A DNA stretch of 64,000 bases from Candidatus Brevundimonas phytovorans (GCA_029203145.1 CP119309.1:1265001-1329000), one strand, 5' to 3'. Shown: positions 1 to 9,310, counted from the first letter of the stretch. Translations and numbers: made by a program. The notes: generated by a model from the sequence alone, not told the origin.

Positions 1-524
1 TCTATGTCGGCGTGATGCCGGCGCCCCTGTTGCTGACGCCCGAGGTTCGGATCGGCCAGTTTCCGGCGCCAGGACCCGAACGCCTGCTTCTGGCGGGCGA
101 GCCGGGCGGAGGCGATCAGACCCTGCTGGCGGCCATGCTGATCGAAGGCGGGGCCAGTCGGCGGCTGTCGCCGGGACCCGCGCTGGATTCGGTCGATGGC
201 GACGGGCAGGGGCTGGTTGCGGCGGGCCGGGCCAGGCCGGGCGTGCGGGTGTCCGTCTCGACCGACGGCGGCGCGACGGTCGAGGCGGTCGCCGGCGCGG
301 ATGGACGCTGGACGGCGCCCCTGCCAGGCGCAGGCGATCGACGCATGACGATCCGGGCGGGCGGGGCCGTCTTCATCTATCCCGGCCCGGCGGGCGGCGC
401 CGCGCTGGGTCAGATCGAGCGTGTGGACCAGGGGTGGCGTCTGACACGCCTGCTTTCGCCCGCGGCGCGCCAGACCAGTTGGTTCCCCGACGCCGGGCGC
501 GCTTTATCGTTAACGCCCAATTAA
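1..524 (+). CDS. 3' end of an unrecognised protein with an Ig-like segment (partial)
   Basis: The reading frame is open from the left edge (first full codon at position 3) to TAA at 522-524, giving about 173 visible residues. The start lies upstream of the window. The GTG at 12 is an internal codon and not a convincing start. The middle has a glycine/aspartate-rich stretch (RPGVRVSVSTDGG, then ADGRWTAPLPG). Its pattern resembles the short beta-sandwich bacterial Ig-like modules of envelope proteins. No catalytic motif is visible. I do not recognise the family; a cell-envelope role is only a guess from the Ig-like look. The last codons overlap a CtrA-box-like motif. Confidence 0.55.
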   Translation, partial: YVGVMPAPLLLTPEVRIGQFPAPGPERLLLAGEPGGGDQTLLAAMLIEGGASRRLSPGPALDSVDGDGQGLVAAGRARPGVRVSVSTDGGATVEAVAGADGRWTAPLPGAGDRRMTIRAGGAVFIYPGPAGGAALGQIERVDQGWRLTRLLSPAARQTSWFPDAGRALSLTPN

Positions 525-526
525 CC
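510..526 (+). promoter_or_regulatory. CtrA-box-like site (TTAA-N7-TTAACC)
   Basis: TTAA at 510-513, seven bases, then TTAACC at 521-526. This matches the full Caulobacter CtrA consensus TTAA-N7-TTAAC. Such an AT-rich 8-of-8 match is very unlikely by chance in DNA this GC-rich. It overlaps the stop codon of the upstream gene and lies 66 nt before a strong terminator, so any transcript it drives would be short. A -10 element is not clear: CTATCG near 558-563 is a weak candidate, and its spacing is long. Confidence 0.5.
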
Positions 527-591
527 AAACCGGTCGATCAAAGCCGTGTCTTCTTTTCTATCGAGGACACCCACCATCACCGAACGACTTC

Positions 592-621
592 AACCCGACG
601 CGAAATGCGTCGGGTTTTTTT
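592..621 (+). terminator. Rho-independent terminator
   Basis: A perfect 10-bp stem (592-601 with 607-616), loop GAAAT and a seven-T run (615-621). It ends either the upstream gene, 68 nt after its stop, or a short transcript starting near the CtrA-like box. Confidence 0.9.
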
Positions 622-742
622 CTGGCCCGGATGCGCGGGCAGGGCGCTTCGAAGATCGAAACCTTAGGGGCTATGTCGTGGAGGGAGCCACATTCAGCGA
701 GCGGAGCGCTCTGCCATGATTTGTGGGCTTAATGCCCCCGAG

Positions 743-817
743 TGGCTCCGCGGGTAGGATTCGAACCTACGACCAGCCGATTAACAGTCGGCTGCTCTAC
801 CACTGAGCTACCGCGGA
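743..817 (-). tRNA. tRNA-Asn (GTT)
   Basis: On the minus strand a 7-bp acceptor stem (TCCGCGG with CCGCGGA), D arm, anticodon GTT (complement of 783-785) and the T-arm sequence GGTTCGAATCC are all visible. The genome encodes the terminal CCA (743-745). The cloverleaf looks intact. Confidence 0.97.
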
Positions 818-927
818 ACGTCCCCTCGGGGGAGGCCGCTGTATAGCAACGCCTTTTTGATTCATGCAACGGATAAAGTGCAGAAAACGCCGAAATTTAT
901 TCAAAGGCGCGCGCTACAAGGTTCGGC

Positions 928-1743
928 ATGAATTTGATCCCTGTCTCCGATATCGCCGATCTCCGCATTTCCGCCTTTCGTGACGTGAAGGAGCGCGACC
1001 TGACGGGTCGCGAGGGCCTGTTCGTCGCCGAGGGGGAGGTGGTCCTGCGGGGGCTGGCGTCGGCGGCGTCGCGCTGCGCGCCCGTGGCGGTCCTGATCGC
1101 GGAGAAGCGGCTGGAGGCGTTGCGCGACGTGCTGGAGAGTCTTCCAGCGGATGTGCCTGTCCACACCGCGCCGCAGGATGTGCTGGACGGGATTGCGGGG
1201 TTTCATCTGCACCGGGGCATATTGGCCCTGGGCCGCAAGCCCGAGCCGGTGGGTCTTGAGCGCTTTCTGGACGGCCTGCCGGCGCGGGCTGTGGTGGTCG
1301 GGGCCTGCGGCATCGGTAATCACGACAACATGGGCGGCCTGTTCCGCAATGCCGCGGCGTTCGGGGCGGTCGGACTGCTGCTGGACGAGACCTGCTGCGA
1401 TCCGTTTTACCGCAAGGCCATCCGGGTCTCGGTCGGTGCGGCGTTGAGAACCCCTTTCGTCGAAGGGGTGACGGCGACGGCGATGGTCGAGGCGCTGGAG
1501 GCGCGTGGATTCGAAGTTCTGGCGCTGACGCCGTCAGCAAGCGAGACCCTGTCTCGGCTCAAGCCCGCGCCGCGCACGGCGATTCTGTTGGGGTCGGAGG
1601 GGCCGGGGCTGTCGGCCGAGGTCATCGCGCGGTGTCGACCCCTGGCGATTCGCATGTCGGGCGGCTTTGATTCGCTGAATGTCGCCGCCACCAGCGCGGT
1701 GGCGCTGCACCACCTGACGACCGCCGGCGCCGCCGAGGAATGA
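928..1743 (+). CDS. SpoU/TrmH-family RNA 2'-O-methyltransferase
   Basis: 271 residues. Predicted to methylate a ribose 2'-OH in tRNA or rRNA using SAM. The three SPOUT motifs are clear: motif 1 NMGGLFRNAAAFG (about 134-146), motif 2 LLGSEGPGLS (220-229) and motif 3 SLNVAATSAVALH (249-261). The last two form the trefoil knot that binds SAM. An N-terminal substrate-binding domain covers about residues 15-105. ATG at 928 is the only sensible start. The gene stands alone between tRNA-Asn and tRNA-Cys and ends at a hairpin. The exact target (TrmH, RlmB or another) cannot be read from the sequence. Confidence 0.9.
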   Translation: MNLIPVSDIADLRISAFRDVKERDLTGREGLFVAEGEVVLRGLASAASRCAPVAVLIAEKRLEALRDVLESLPADVPVHTAPQDVLDGIAGFHLHRGILALGRKPEPVGLERFLDGLPARAVVVGACGIGNHDNMGGLFRNAAAFGAVGLLLDETCCDPFYRKAIRVSVGAALRTPFVEGVTATAMVEALEARGFEVLALTPSASETLSRLKPAPRTAILLGSEGPGLSAEVIARCRPLAIRMSGGFDSLNVAATSAVALHHLTTAGAAEE

Positions 1744-1778
1744 ACGCGAGACCCTGATCTGACGTCCAGAAACAAGAA

Positions 1779-1798
1779 AGCCGCCCCGAAGGGCGGCT
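1779..1798. terminator. Bidirectional terminator hairpin
   Basis: Perfect 8-bp stem (1779-1786 with 1791-1798), loop CGAA. On the minus strand it is followed by a T-rich tail (CTTTCTTGTTTCT), which suits termination of tRNA-Cys. On the plus strand it follows the methylase stop by 35 nt. Confidence 0.75.
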
Positions 1799-1813
1799 GA
1801 CTGTTTGTCGCGA

Positions 1814-1887
1814 TGGAGGCCTGACCGGGAATCGAACCCGGGTGCAAGGATTTGCAGTCCTCTGCGTCACCACTCCGCCATCAGGCC
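1814..1887 (-). tRNA. tRNA-Cys (GCA)
   Basis: Minus-strand acceptor stem GGCCTGA with TCAGGCC, anticodon GCA (complement of 1853-1855), T arm GGTTCGATTCC and encoded CCA (1814-1816). It looks intact. Confidence 0.97.
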
Positions 1888-2020
1888 ATTGAGACTCAAA
1901 ACCGAGCCCCGAACCATCGCGAGGGGCGTCAGCTATCAGATCGGATTGTCGGCTGCAACGCACGGACCTATAAGCGCCGCAGATTTATTCGCTTACGCCG
2001 ACCCGAAGGACGCTTGAACC

Positions 2021-2650
2021 ATGGATTTCGCCGCTGCACGCAAGGTCATGCTGGACTCGCAAGTCCGGGTGAACGACGTCACCGACCGCGACCTGCAGGC
2101 GGCTTTCGGCGCCGTCGAGCGCGAGCGATTCTGCGCCGCCGACCGCGCCTTCTCGGCCTATGCCGACATTGAACCGGAAGTCGCAGGTGATCGCCGCCTG
2201 ATGCTGCCGCGCGATCTCGGCAAGCTGATGCAGGCGCTGGACGCCCGCGCCGGTGAAAAGGCCCTGGTGCTGGCCGGACCCTACGCCGCCGCTGTTCTGG
2301 CGCGGATGGGCCTGAACGTGACGGTGCAGGATTCGGACGCCGCCGTGTTCGAGGTGACGGGCGCCGCCCTGGCAGACGAAGGCGTCGCCACCGTGGTCGC
2401 GCCGCTGAGCCAGCCGCAAGGCGAGGGCTATGATCTGATCGTCAGCGAGGCCGCCGTGCCGGTTCGCCCGGAATCGTGGATCGCGGCCCTGCGTCCCGGC
2501 GGTCGTCTGGCCGTGGTCGAGCGCGACGGGCCGGTCGGCAAGGCTGTCCTCTATGTCCGTGGTCGGGAAGGCGTCTCGCGCCGTGAGCTGTTTGACTGCG
2601 CTCCGCCGGTGCTGGCCGAGTTGATTCCCGCGCCGGCCTTCGCTCTTTAA
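2021..2650 (+). CDS. PCMT-like protein with degenerate SAM site
   Basis: 209 residues resembling protein-L-isoaspartate O-methyltransferases, which repair isoaspartyl residues with SAM. The N-terminal part (MLDSQVRVNDVTD at 10-22, PRDLGKLMQALD at 63-74) matches the family. The glycine-rich SAM motif, normally like EIGTGSGY, reads VLAGPYAA (83-90). The later strand YDLIVSEAAV (137-146) is kept. Loss of the GxGxG loop suggests it may not bind SAM in the usual way. It lies 138 nt upstream of tolC on the same strand, an arrangement I associate with alphaproteobacteria. Function is uncertain; the family call is fairly sure. Confidence 0.75.
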   Translation: MDFAAARKVMLDSQVRVNDVTDRDLQAAFGAVERERFCAADRAFSAYADIEPEVAGDRRLMLPRDLGKLMQALDARAGEKALVLAGPYAAAVLARMGLNVTVQDSDAAVFEVTGAALADEGVATVVAPLSQPQGEGYDLIVSEAAVPVRPESWIAALRPGGRLAVVERDGPVGKAVLYVRGREGVSRRELFDCAPPVLAELIPAPAFAL

Positions 2651-2788
2651 AGACGCGCAGGCGAGCGACGGACTTTGTTGTCGTTAGCGTGAAAAAAACT
2701 TAACTGGCGTAAGGCGAGGCTTGCCTCCAACTACGCCGTTGAAGGCACTTCAGGCGCGCCATCGGGGGCGTCAGGCAGGAACAGGTTC

Positions 2789-4270
2789 ATGTTGAAACGC
2801 TCGCGCGCGCTCGCTTCGGTCGCTTTGGTCACTCTCGCGATGGGAGCCGGCGCGGCCCCCGCGTGGGCGGAAACCCTGCAGGAAGCGATCGGCCTGGCCT
2901 ATCGCACCAATCCGACCCTGTTGGCCCAGCGCGCCAATCAGCGGGCTCTGGACGAAACCATTGTCCAGGCGCGCTCAGGCCTGCGCCCGACCATCAGCGC
3001 TTCCGGCGGCGTCGAATACAGCCGCGTGGACACCGACGGCCTGGGCGTGGTGGAAAGCGACGGCGCGACCGCCAGCGTCAGCCTGTCGCAAAACATCTGG
3101 ACCGCTGGCCGCACCGCGCGCGGGATCGACGCGGCTGAAGCCAATGTCCGCGCCGGTCGCGAGAACCTGCGTGAAGTCGAGCAGCAGGTGATGACTTCGG
3201 TCATTCAGGCCTATGCCGACGTGGTGCGGGACATGGAGATCCTGCGCATCCGCCAGGAGAACATCACCGTCCTGCGTCGCCAGTTGGACGAATCCAACGC
3301 CCGCTTTGAAGTGGGCGAGATCACCCGTACCGACGTGGCCCAGTCCGAGGCGCGTCTGGCGCAGTCCGACGCCGATCTGGCCAACGCCCAGGCCCAGCTG
3401 TCGGTGTCGCGCGCCGCCTATGCCGCCGTGGTCGGCCAGGCGCCGGCCGATATGGAAGCTCTGCCGGTCCTGCCGGGACTGCCGACCGATTTCGACGGTG
3501 CGCTGGATGTGGCCCTGGTCGAGAACCCCCGCGTCCGCTCGGCGACCTATGCCCTGCAGGCCGCCGAGGCCAGCGTAGCGGCCGCCCGCTCCGAGTATCT
3601 GCCGTCAGCGCGCCTGACGGCCTCCTATGGCGGCACGGCCAGTGACCTTTCGGGCTTTGATCTGACGGACCGTACCGCCTTCAACGCCGGCGCCACCGTG
3701 TCGGTCCCGCTGTTCACCGGCGGTCTGACGCGCTCGCGGGTGGCCCAGTCGCTGGAACGCGCCAATGCGGCCCAGATCAGCGTCGAGGGCGAACGTCGCG
3801 GCGTGCTGCAGAGCGTCAGTTCAGCCTACGCCCAGACCGTCGCGGCCAAATCGACGCTGCAGGCCGGTCAGGAATCCGTTCGCGCCGCCTCGGTCGCCGC
3901 CGAGGGCGTGCGTCAGGAGGCTCAGGTCGGCCTGCGCACCACCCTGGACGTGCTGAACCAGGAACTGGAGCTGCGCTCGGCTCAGGTGACGCTGGCCAGC
4001 GCCCGTCGCAATCAGTACGTGGCCCAGGCTCAGCTTCTGGCCGCCATGGGCCGTCTGGGCGGACCGAACCTGGACCCCACGATCGACGCCTATGACGCCG
4101 AGGCCAACTATAATGCGGTCCGCAACCGCGGCGGACTGCCTTGGGATGGCGTGGTCGAGGCCCTGGATCGCGTCGCTTCGCCGGTCGTTACGCCCGCGAC
4201 CGACGTCGAAGATGCGCCCATCGACGCCCAGTTGAAGGGCGAAATCGTCCGCACGGCGCCGCGCAACTAA
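2789..4270 (+). CDS. tolC: TolC-family outer-membrane efflux/secretion channel
   Basis: 493 residues. It should form the trimeric outer-membrane and periplasmic duct used by tripartite efflux pumps and type I secretion. A signal peptide is clear, with probable cleavage after AWA at 27. Two OEP repeats follow (about 30-220 and 240-430), rich in heptad-like alanine and glutamine helices, with the typical N-terminal pattern TLQEAIGLAYRTNPTL. The C-terminal 60 residues are a polar tail. No inner-membrane or adaptor gene is adjacent, so the partner transporter is elsewhere. In Caulobacter the related RsaF serves S-layer export, but no S-layer gene is seen here. Confidence 0.93.
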   Translation: MLKRSRALASVALVTLAMGAGAAPAWAETLQEAIGLAYRTNPTLLAQRANQRALDETIVQARSGLRPTISASGGVEYSRVDTDGLGVVESDGATASVSLSQNIWTAGRTARGIDAAEANVRAGRENLREVEQQVMTSVIQAYADVVRDMEILRIRQENITVLRRQLDESNARFEVGEITRTDVAQSEARLAQSDADLANAQAQLSVSRAAYAAVVGQAPADMEALPVLPGLPTDFDGALDVALVENPRVRSATYALQAAEASVAAARSEYLPSARLTASYGGTASDLSGFDLTDRTAFNAGATVSVPLFTGGLTRSRVAQSLERANAAQISVEGERRGVLQSVSSAYAQTVAAKSTLQAGQESVRAASVAAEGVRQEAQVGLRTTLDVLNQELELRSAQVTLASARRNQYVAQAQLLAAMGRLGGPNLDPTIDAYDAEANYNAVRNRGGLPWDGVVEALDRVASPVVTPATDVEDAPIDAQLKGEIVRTAPRN

Positions 4271-4441
4271 GCCGGGATTAGCCTGACAGGCGAAAAACGT
4301 CCGTTGATTCCGACGGGCGATGGTGCGACGACAGGTTAGGGGGAGGGCGAGTCTGCTTGCTTGACCCCTGATCGTCGCGCGCCGTCCGGCGCCTGTCGGC
4401 GGTCCCTTTCAGGTTCAGCCCCGCTCGCCCAAGGTTCTGCC

Positions 4442-5005
4442 ATGACCGACCAGACCGCCCAGGAACCGACGATGGAAGAAATTCTGGCGTCGATTCGCCG
4501 GATCATTTCTGAAGACGACGCGCCGGCCGAAACCGCTGCAGCCGCGCCCGAGCCGGTTGTGGAAGCCGCTCCGGAGCCTGAGCCCGTGGCCGTTGCCGTT
4601 CAACCGGCCCCGGTCGAAGACGAGGTTCTGGAACTGACCGAGCGCTATGAGGCGCCCGCCGCCGAGTCGATCGGTGATCTGGAAGTCGCTGACGTGGCCC
4701 CGTTCCCGGCGGCTGAACCGGCGGCCGAGCCGATCGCCGCGCCGGTCTATGATTCCCTGGTCGGTGAAAGCGCCGCCGCCAGCGCCGCCTCGGCCTTCGC
4801 CGGTCTGGCCGCCACCTTCCAGAAGCCGGAAGCGCCGGCGTCCGCCCCGCAGGACATGCCCTTCGTCAGCGGCAATACGGTCGAGGCCATGGTTCAGGCC
4901 ATGCTGCGCCCGATGCTGAAGGACTGGCTGGACGCCAACCTGCCGGGCATCGTCGAGGCCCAGGTACGCAAGGAAGTAGAACGCATCGCCCGCAACGCCG
5001 GCTAG
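4442..5005 (+). CDS. popZ: PopZ, polar organising protein
   Basis: 187 residues. PopZ forms the polar microdomain that anchors ParB-bound centromeres and recruits cell-cycle regulators. The N-terminal helix QEPTMEEILASIRRIISEDD (5-24) is the diagnostic motif. A long acidic, proline/alanine-rich disordered linker follows. The C-terminal helices (AMVQAMLRPMLKDWLD, then VEAQVRKEVERIAR) are the oligomerisation region. ATG at 4442 is chosen over an upstream TTG at 4361 because the conserved motif starts directly after it. GANTC (CcrM) sites occur upstream at 4316 and 4349. popZ lies just ahead of valS, separated from it by a terminator. Confidence 0.93.
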   Translation: MTDQTAQEPTMEEILASIRRIISEDDAPAETAAAAPEPVVEAAPEPEPVAVAVQPAPVEDEVLELTERYEAPAAESIGDLEVADVAPFPAAEPAAEPIAAPVYDSLVGESAAASAASAFAGLAATFQKPEAPASAPQDMPFVSGNTVEAMVQAMLRPMLKDWLDANLPGIVEAQVRKEVERIARNAG

Positions 5006-5035
5006 CCCTTCGCTTCACCAGACACTAAGTCATTG

Positions 5036-5070
5036 AGGGCGGCTCCGGCGGGGCCGCCCTTTCGCTTTTT
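5036..5070 (+). terminator. Rho-independent terminator after popZ
   Basis: Stem 5036-5043 with 5053-5060 (AGGGCGGC with GCCGCCCT), then TTCGCTTTTT. It separates popZ from valS. Confidence 0.8.
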
Positions 5071-5134
5071 CAGAAACCCACCCTCATGCAGCGACGCACC
5101 GCGTGCGGAGCGGTAGGGCGCTAAAGAGAATAAA

Positions 5135-7867
5135 ATGCTCGAGAAGACCTTCGAACCCCAGGCCGCCGAACCGCGCCTCTATGCCCAGTGGGAAGAGAGC
5201 GGCCTGTTCAAGCCGCGCGACGCCAAGGCCACGGACGGCGCAGCCGACGCCTATTCGATCGTCATCCCGCCGCCGAACGTGACGGGCTCGCTGCACATCG
5301 GCCACGCGCTGAACAATACGCTGCAGGACATCCTGGCTCGCTATCACCGGATGAAGGGCAAGGCCGTGCTGTGGCTGCCCGGCACCGACCATGCGGGCAT
5401 CGCCACCCAGATGGTGGTCGAGCGTCAACTGGCCGCCGCGGGCGCGCCGGGACGCCGCGACATGGGCCGCGACGCCTTTATCGAAAGGGTCTGGGAGTGG
5501 AAGGCGGAATCGGGCGGCACCATCGTGCGCCAGCTGCGCCGCCTGGGCGCCAGCTGCGACTGGTCGCGTGAGCGCTTCACCTTGGACGAGGGGCTGAACG
5601 CCGCCGTCCGCAAGGTCTTCGTCAAGCTGCATCAGGACGGTCTGATCTATCGCGACAAGCGTCTGGTGAACTGGGACCCGCATTTCCAGACGGCCATTTC
5701 CGACCTGGAAGTCGAACAGCGCGAGCAGGACGGCCACTACTGGCACTTCGCCTATCCGCTGGCCGACGGCGTCACCTATGAGCACCCGGTCGCCTTCGAT
5801 GAGGACGGCAAGGCGACAGAGTTCGAGACGCGCGACTTCATCGTCGTGGCCACCACGCGCCCGGAAACCATGCTGGGCGACACCGGCGTTGCGGTTCACC
5901 CCGAGGATGAGCGCTACAAGGGTCTGGTCGGCAAGGCGGTGATCCTGCCGATCACCGGGCGTCGTATTCCCATCGTCGCCGACGACTACGCCGATCCGAC
6001 CAAGGGCTCGGGCGCGGTGAAGATCACCCCGGCCCACGACTTCAACGACTTCGGCGTCGGCAAGCGCGCCGGTCTGGCCGCGCTGAACGTGATGGACGCC
6101 TTTGCGCGCATCACCAACGACGACGTGCCGGAAATCCCGGCTGAACTGGTCGGTCTGGACCGCTTCGCCGCGCGCAAGGCCATCGTCGCCCGCGCCGAGG
6201 AAGAGAACTGGCTGCGCGAGATCGAGAAGACCAAGCACGTCGTTCCGCACGGCGACCGTTCGGGCGTGGTCATCGAGCCGTGGCTGACGGATCAGTGGTA
6301 CGTTGACGCCCACACGCTAGCTCAGCCGGCGCTGAAGGCGGTCGAGGACGGCGATACGGTCTTCGAGCCCAAGTCGTATGAGAAGATCTATTTCGAATGG
6401 CTGCGCAACATCGAGCCCTGGTGCATCTCGCGCCAGCTGTGGTGGGGGCACCGCATTCCGGCCTGGTACGACGCTGACGGCAAGATCTACGTCGCCGAAA
6501 CCGAAGCAGAGGCGATCGCTCAGGCGGGCGGCAAGGCCCTGACGCAGGATGAGGACGTTCTGGACACCTGGTTCAGCTCGGCCCTGTGGCCTTTCTCGAC
6601 CATGGGCTGGCCCGAGAAGACCGAGGATCTGGAGCGCTTCTATCCGACCAGCGACCTGGTGACGGCGGCGGACATCATCTTCTTCTGGGTCGCCCGGATG
6701 ATGATGATGGGGCAGCACTTCATGGGCGAAGTCCCGTTCAAGCGCGTCATCATCAATGGTCTGGTCCGCGACGAGAAGGGCCAGAAGATGTCGAAGTCCA
6801 AGGGCAACGTCATCGACCCGCTGGGCATCATCGACGAGCTGGGCGCCGACCCGCTGCGCTTCACCATGGCCATCCTGTCGGGCACGCGCGACATCAAACT
6901 GTCGAAGCAGCGCATTGAAGGCTATCGCAATTTCGGCACCAAGCTGTGGAACGCCGCGCGCTTCAGCCAGATGAACGAGGCCAAGCGCGTCGAGGGCTTT
7001 GATCCCGCGACGGTCCAGCAGACCATCAACCGCTGGATCCGCGGCGAGCTGACCAAGGCCGAGCGCGCCGTGTCGGACGCCATCGAAGGCGGCCGTTTCG
7101 ACGACGCCGCCAGCGGCCTGTACCGCTTCGTCTGGAACGTCTTCTGCGACTGGTATCTGGAACTGGCCAAGCCGGTGTTCAACGGCGCGGATGAGGCCGC
7201 CAAGGCCGAGACGCGCGCCATGACGGCCTGGACCCTCGACCAGACGCTGAAGCTGCTGCACCCGGTCATGCCCTTCATCACCGAAGAGCTGTGGGCCGAA
7301 CTGGGCAAGGAAGGGCCGGCCCGCGACGGCCTGCTGATCGGCGCCGAATGGCCGGTCCTGCCCGACGCCTTCATCGACGCCTCGGCCGAGGCCGAGATCG
7401 GCTGGCTGGTCGATCTGGTCGGTGAAATCCGCGCCCTGCGGGCCGAGATGAACGTGCCGCCGTCGGCCAAGCCTCCGCTGGCCTTCATCGCGCCGGACGC
7501 CGTGACCGCCGAGCGCATCGCGCGCCACCGCGACCTGATCCTGACCCTGGGCCGCGTGTCCGAGGTCAACTCGGCCGAGGCCGCGCCCGCCGGGGCCGTG
7601 ACCTTTGTCTCGGGCGGAACCACGGCGGCGCTGTCGCTGGCCGGGATCATCGACCTGACCGCCGAACGCGCGCGTCTGGAGAAGGAGATCGCGGTCTTCG
7701 AGAGCGACATCGGCCACGTGAACAAGAAGCTGGGCAACCCCAACTTCGTGTCGCGCGCGGCGCCGGAAGTCGTCGATGAACAGCGCGCCAAGCTGGCCGA
7801 GGCCGAAGAGGGCAAGGTCAAGCTGCAGGCCGCGCTGGCGCGTCTGGATGCGATGGCCGGGGCGTGA
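5135..7867 (+). CDS. valS: Valyl-tRNA synthetase
   Basis: 910 residues, normal for the family. Charges tRNA-Val and edits misactivated threonine. The class I HIGH motif is at 54-57 (LHIGHALN) and KMSKS at 551-555. The editing domain motif [10 protein letters not shown] lies near residue 240. The anticodon-binding domain covers about 640-790. The last 65 residues form the ValRS coiled-coil arm ([16 protein letters not shown] onward). ATG at 5135 follows an A-rich stretch. No T-box or other leader structure is visible. The stop overlaps the start of tlyA, so the two are probably co-transcribed. Confidence 0.98.
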   Translation: MLEKTFEPQAAEPRLYAQWEESGLFKPRDAKATDGAADAYSIVIPPPNVTGSLHIGHALNNTLQDILARYHRMKGKAVLWLPGTDHAGIATQMVVERQLAAAGAPGRRDMGRDAFIERVWEWKAESGGTIVRQLRRLGASCDWSRERFTLDEGLNAAVRKVFVKLHQDGLIYRDKRLVNWDPHFQTAISDLEVEQREQDGHYWHFAYPLADGVTYEHPVAFDEDGKATEFETRDFIVVATTRPETMLGDTGVAVHPEDERYKGLVGKAVILPITGRRIPIVADDYADPTKGSGAVKITPAHDFNDFGVGKRAGLAALNVMDAFARITNDDVPEIPAELVGLDRFAARKAIVARAEEENWLREIEKTKHVVPHGDRSGVVIEPWLTDQWYVDAHTLAQPALKAVEDGDTVFEPKSYEKIYFEWLRNIEPWCISRQLWWGHRIPAWYDADGKIYVAETEAEAIAQAGGKALTQDEDVLDTWFSSALWPFSTMGWPEKTEDLERFYPTSDLVTAADIIFFWVARMMMMGQHFMGEVPFKRVIINGLVRDEKGQKMSKSKGNVIDPLGIIDELGADPLRFTMAILSGTRDIKLSKQRIEGYRNFGTKLWNAARFSQMNEAKRVEGFDPATVQQTINRWIRGELTKAERAVSDAIEGGRFDDAASGLYRFVWNVFCDWYLELAKPVFNGADEAAKAETRAMTAWTLDQTLKLLHPVMPFITEELWAELGKEGPARDGLLIGAEWPVLPDAFIDASAEAEIGWLVDLVGEIRALRAEMNVPPSAKPPLAFIAPDAVTAERIARHRDLILTLGRVSEVNSAEAAPAGAVTFVSGGTTAALSLAGIIDLTAERARLEKEIAVFESDIGHVNKKLGNPNFVSRAAPEVVDEQRAKLAEAEEGKVKLQAALARLDAMAGA

Positions 7868-8598
7868 GGAAGGTCCGTCTGGATCAGCTTCTGGTCACGC
7901 GGGGCCTGGCTGAGAGCCGGGCCAAGGCCAAGGCGGCCATCGAGGCGGGCGGCGTCACGGTGGAAGGTGCGCCCGCCAAGGCGGCCTCACAGTCGGTCAG
8001 TGAAGACGCCGAGATCGGCTATGCCGCCGCCCACCGGTGGGTGGGGCGCGGCGCCTTGAAGCTGGAACGGGCGCTGGACCTGTGGCCGGTCGCCGTCGAG
8101 GGGCGGACGGTTCTGGATGTCGGCGCCTCGACCGGCGGCTTTACCGAGGTCTGTCTGGATCGCGGCGCGGCTCAGGTCTTTGCGGTGGATGTCGGCTTTG
8201 GCCAGATGCACCCGAAGGTCGCCGCCGATCCGCGCGTGGTCAATCTGGAGCGGACGGACGCGCGCGATCTGTCGTCCGAGAACATTACCGAGGCGCCGGC
8301 GCTGATCGTCTGCGACGTCAGCTTCATCGGCCTGGCGAAAGTGCTGTCGGCGGCCTTGGCATTGGCCACGCCGGACGCGGACCTGATCACCCTGGTCAAA
8401 CCGCAGTTCGAAGGGGCAGGGCCTCAGGATGCGGGCAAGAAGGGCGTGGTCAAGGATCCCGAGGTCCATGCGGCGGCGGTCGAGGGCGTGCGGGCCTGGC
8501 TGGAAACCGTCGGCTGGACGGTGCGGGAAACGGCGGAAAGCCCGATCACCGGCGGCGACGGCAACATCGAGTTCCTGATGTGGGCCAAACGAACCTGA
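7864..8598 (+). CDS. tlyA: TlyA-type rRNA 2'-O-methyltransferase
   Basis: 244 residues, starting with GTG that overlaps the valS stop (GTGA). TlyA enzymes methylate cytidine ribose in 16S and/or 23S rRNA. An S4 RNA-binding domain (1-60) precedes an FtsJ/RrmJ-type Rossmann domain. The SAM motif is [12 protein letters not shown] (84-95). A K-D-K-E catalytic tetrad can be proposed as K66, D151, K179 and E236. The family was once called hemolysin, but nothing here suggests a toxin. A strong hairpin follows. Confidence 0.92.
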   Translation: MRKVRLDQLLVTRGLAESRAKAKAAIEAGGVTVEGAPAKAASQSVSEDAEIGYAAAHRWVGRGALKLERALDLWPVAVEGRTVLDVGASTGGFTEVCLDRGAAQVFAVDVGFGQMHPKVAADPRVVNLERTDARDLSSENITEAPALIVCDVSFIGLAKVLSAALALATPDADLITLVKPQFEGAGPQDAGKKGVVKDPEVHAAAVEGVRAWLETVGWTVRETAESPITGGDGNIEFLMWAKRT

Positions 8599-8610
8599 GC
8601 CCCACAGAAT

Positions 8611-8640
8611 AGAGGGCCGCCGGATAACCGGCGGCCCTCT
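8611..8640. terminator. Long perfect hairpin between convergent genes
   Basis: 13-bp perfect stem (8611-8623 with 8628-8640), loop ATAA. It has no T run on either side, so it is a probable but not classical terminator for tlyA and the opposing gene. Confidence 0.6.
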
Positions 8641-8671
8641 TCACGTCGTCGATCGACAGGGGGGCTGAAAC

Positions 8672-9310
8672 TTAATCGACGACGCGATAGCGGCCGTTCT
8701 GGTCGGGGCAGGTGCGCACGTAGCGCGTCTCGTTGCGACCGTCGGGCAGACGAATGACGCTCTCGGCGAGGCGGCATTGGTCGTTGTTGTTCTGATAGCG
8801 ATAGTCCGGGGCCGGCTGGCTATAGCCCTGGTCGTAGTCCCGGTAGTCGCGGTCATAACGGTCGTCATAGCGACGGTCATAGCCGGAGTTGTCGTAGCCA
8901 TAAGCCGGCGGAACATAGGTTCCGCCATAGGGCTGGCTGTAGCCGTAGCCGGTATTGGAACGATAACGGCTGTCGCAGTTGGCGGAGCTGTTGCCGACGC
9001 CAGCGCCGATGGCGGCCCCCAGCACGCCGCCCAGAACGCTGCCTTCCGTACGGCGACCGCGCGCCGCCAGCTGTGAGCCGGCCACGGCGCCGATGGTGGC
9101 GCCGAGCACGCCGCCGGTCGTCGTGCGGTTGCGCTGATCGCCGACGCAGGGATCGTTGTAGCGGCCCTGCGAGCCATAGCTGTTGTAGGCGGGGGGATAG
9201 CCGTAGCCATAGGTCTGGGCGCTGACGACGCCGGGAACCATGAGCGAGCCAGCCACGGCGAGGGCGGCGACAGCGGCGGCGGATGCCTTCCTGGGCAGAT
9301 GAGCGATCAT
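8672..9310 (-). CDS. Secreted glycine-zipper protein
   Basis: 212 residues from the ATG at 9310, which follows AGGAAC and begins a good signal peptide (cleavage about VVSAQ). A longer form from 9418 is possible but would bury the signal. The centre holds two glycine-zipper segments (TTGGVLGATIGAVAGS and GSVLGGVLGAAIGAGVG), typical of the 2TM glycine-zipper family that sits in the envelope. The rest is Tyr/Gly/Asp/Arg-rich low-complexity sequence, ending in a small domain with two cysteines (CRLAESVIRLPDG onward). Similar proteins are common in sphingomonads and caulobacters; their function is unknown. Confidence 0.8.
   Translation of the reverse strand: MIAHLPRKASAAAVAALAVAGSLMVPGVVSAQTYGYGYPPAYNSYGSQGRYNDPCVGDQRNRTTTGGVLGATIGAVAGSQLAARGRRTEGSVLGGVLGAAIGAGVGNSSANCDSRYRSNTGYGYSQPYGGTYVPPAYGYDNSGYDRRYDDRYDRDYRDYDQGYSQPAPDYRYQNNNDQCRLAESVIRLPDGRNETRYVRTCPDQNGRYRVVD

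Noticed and set aside
2706..2737. Leader hairpin GGCGTA...TACGCC before tolC
   Set aside because: Outer stem of six pairs and an inner stem with a strained loop; too weak to annotate.
5071..5134. T-box or other riboswitch before valS
   Set aside because: Only 64 nt remain after the popZ terminator and no specifier or antiterminator structure is seen.
5084..7821. Long open frames antisense to valS
   Set aside because: They lie opposite a complete valS with all motifs, have no recognisable domain, and arise from high GC at third codon positions.
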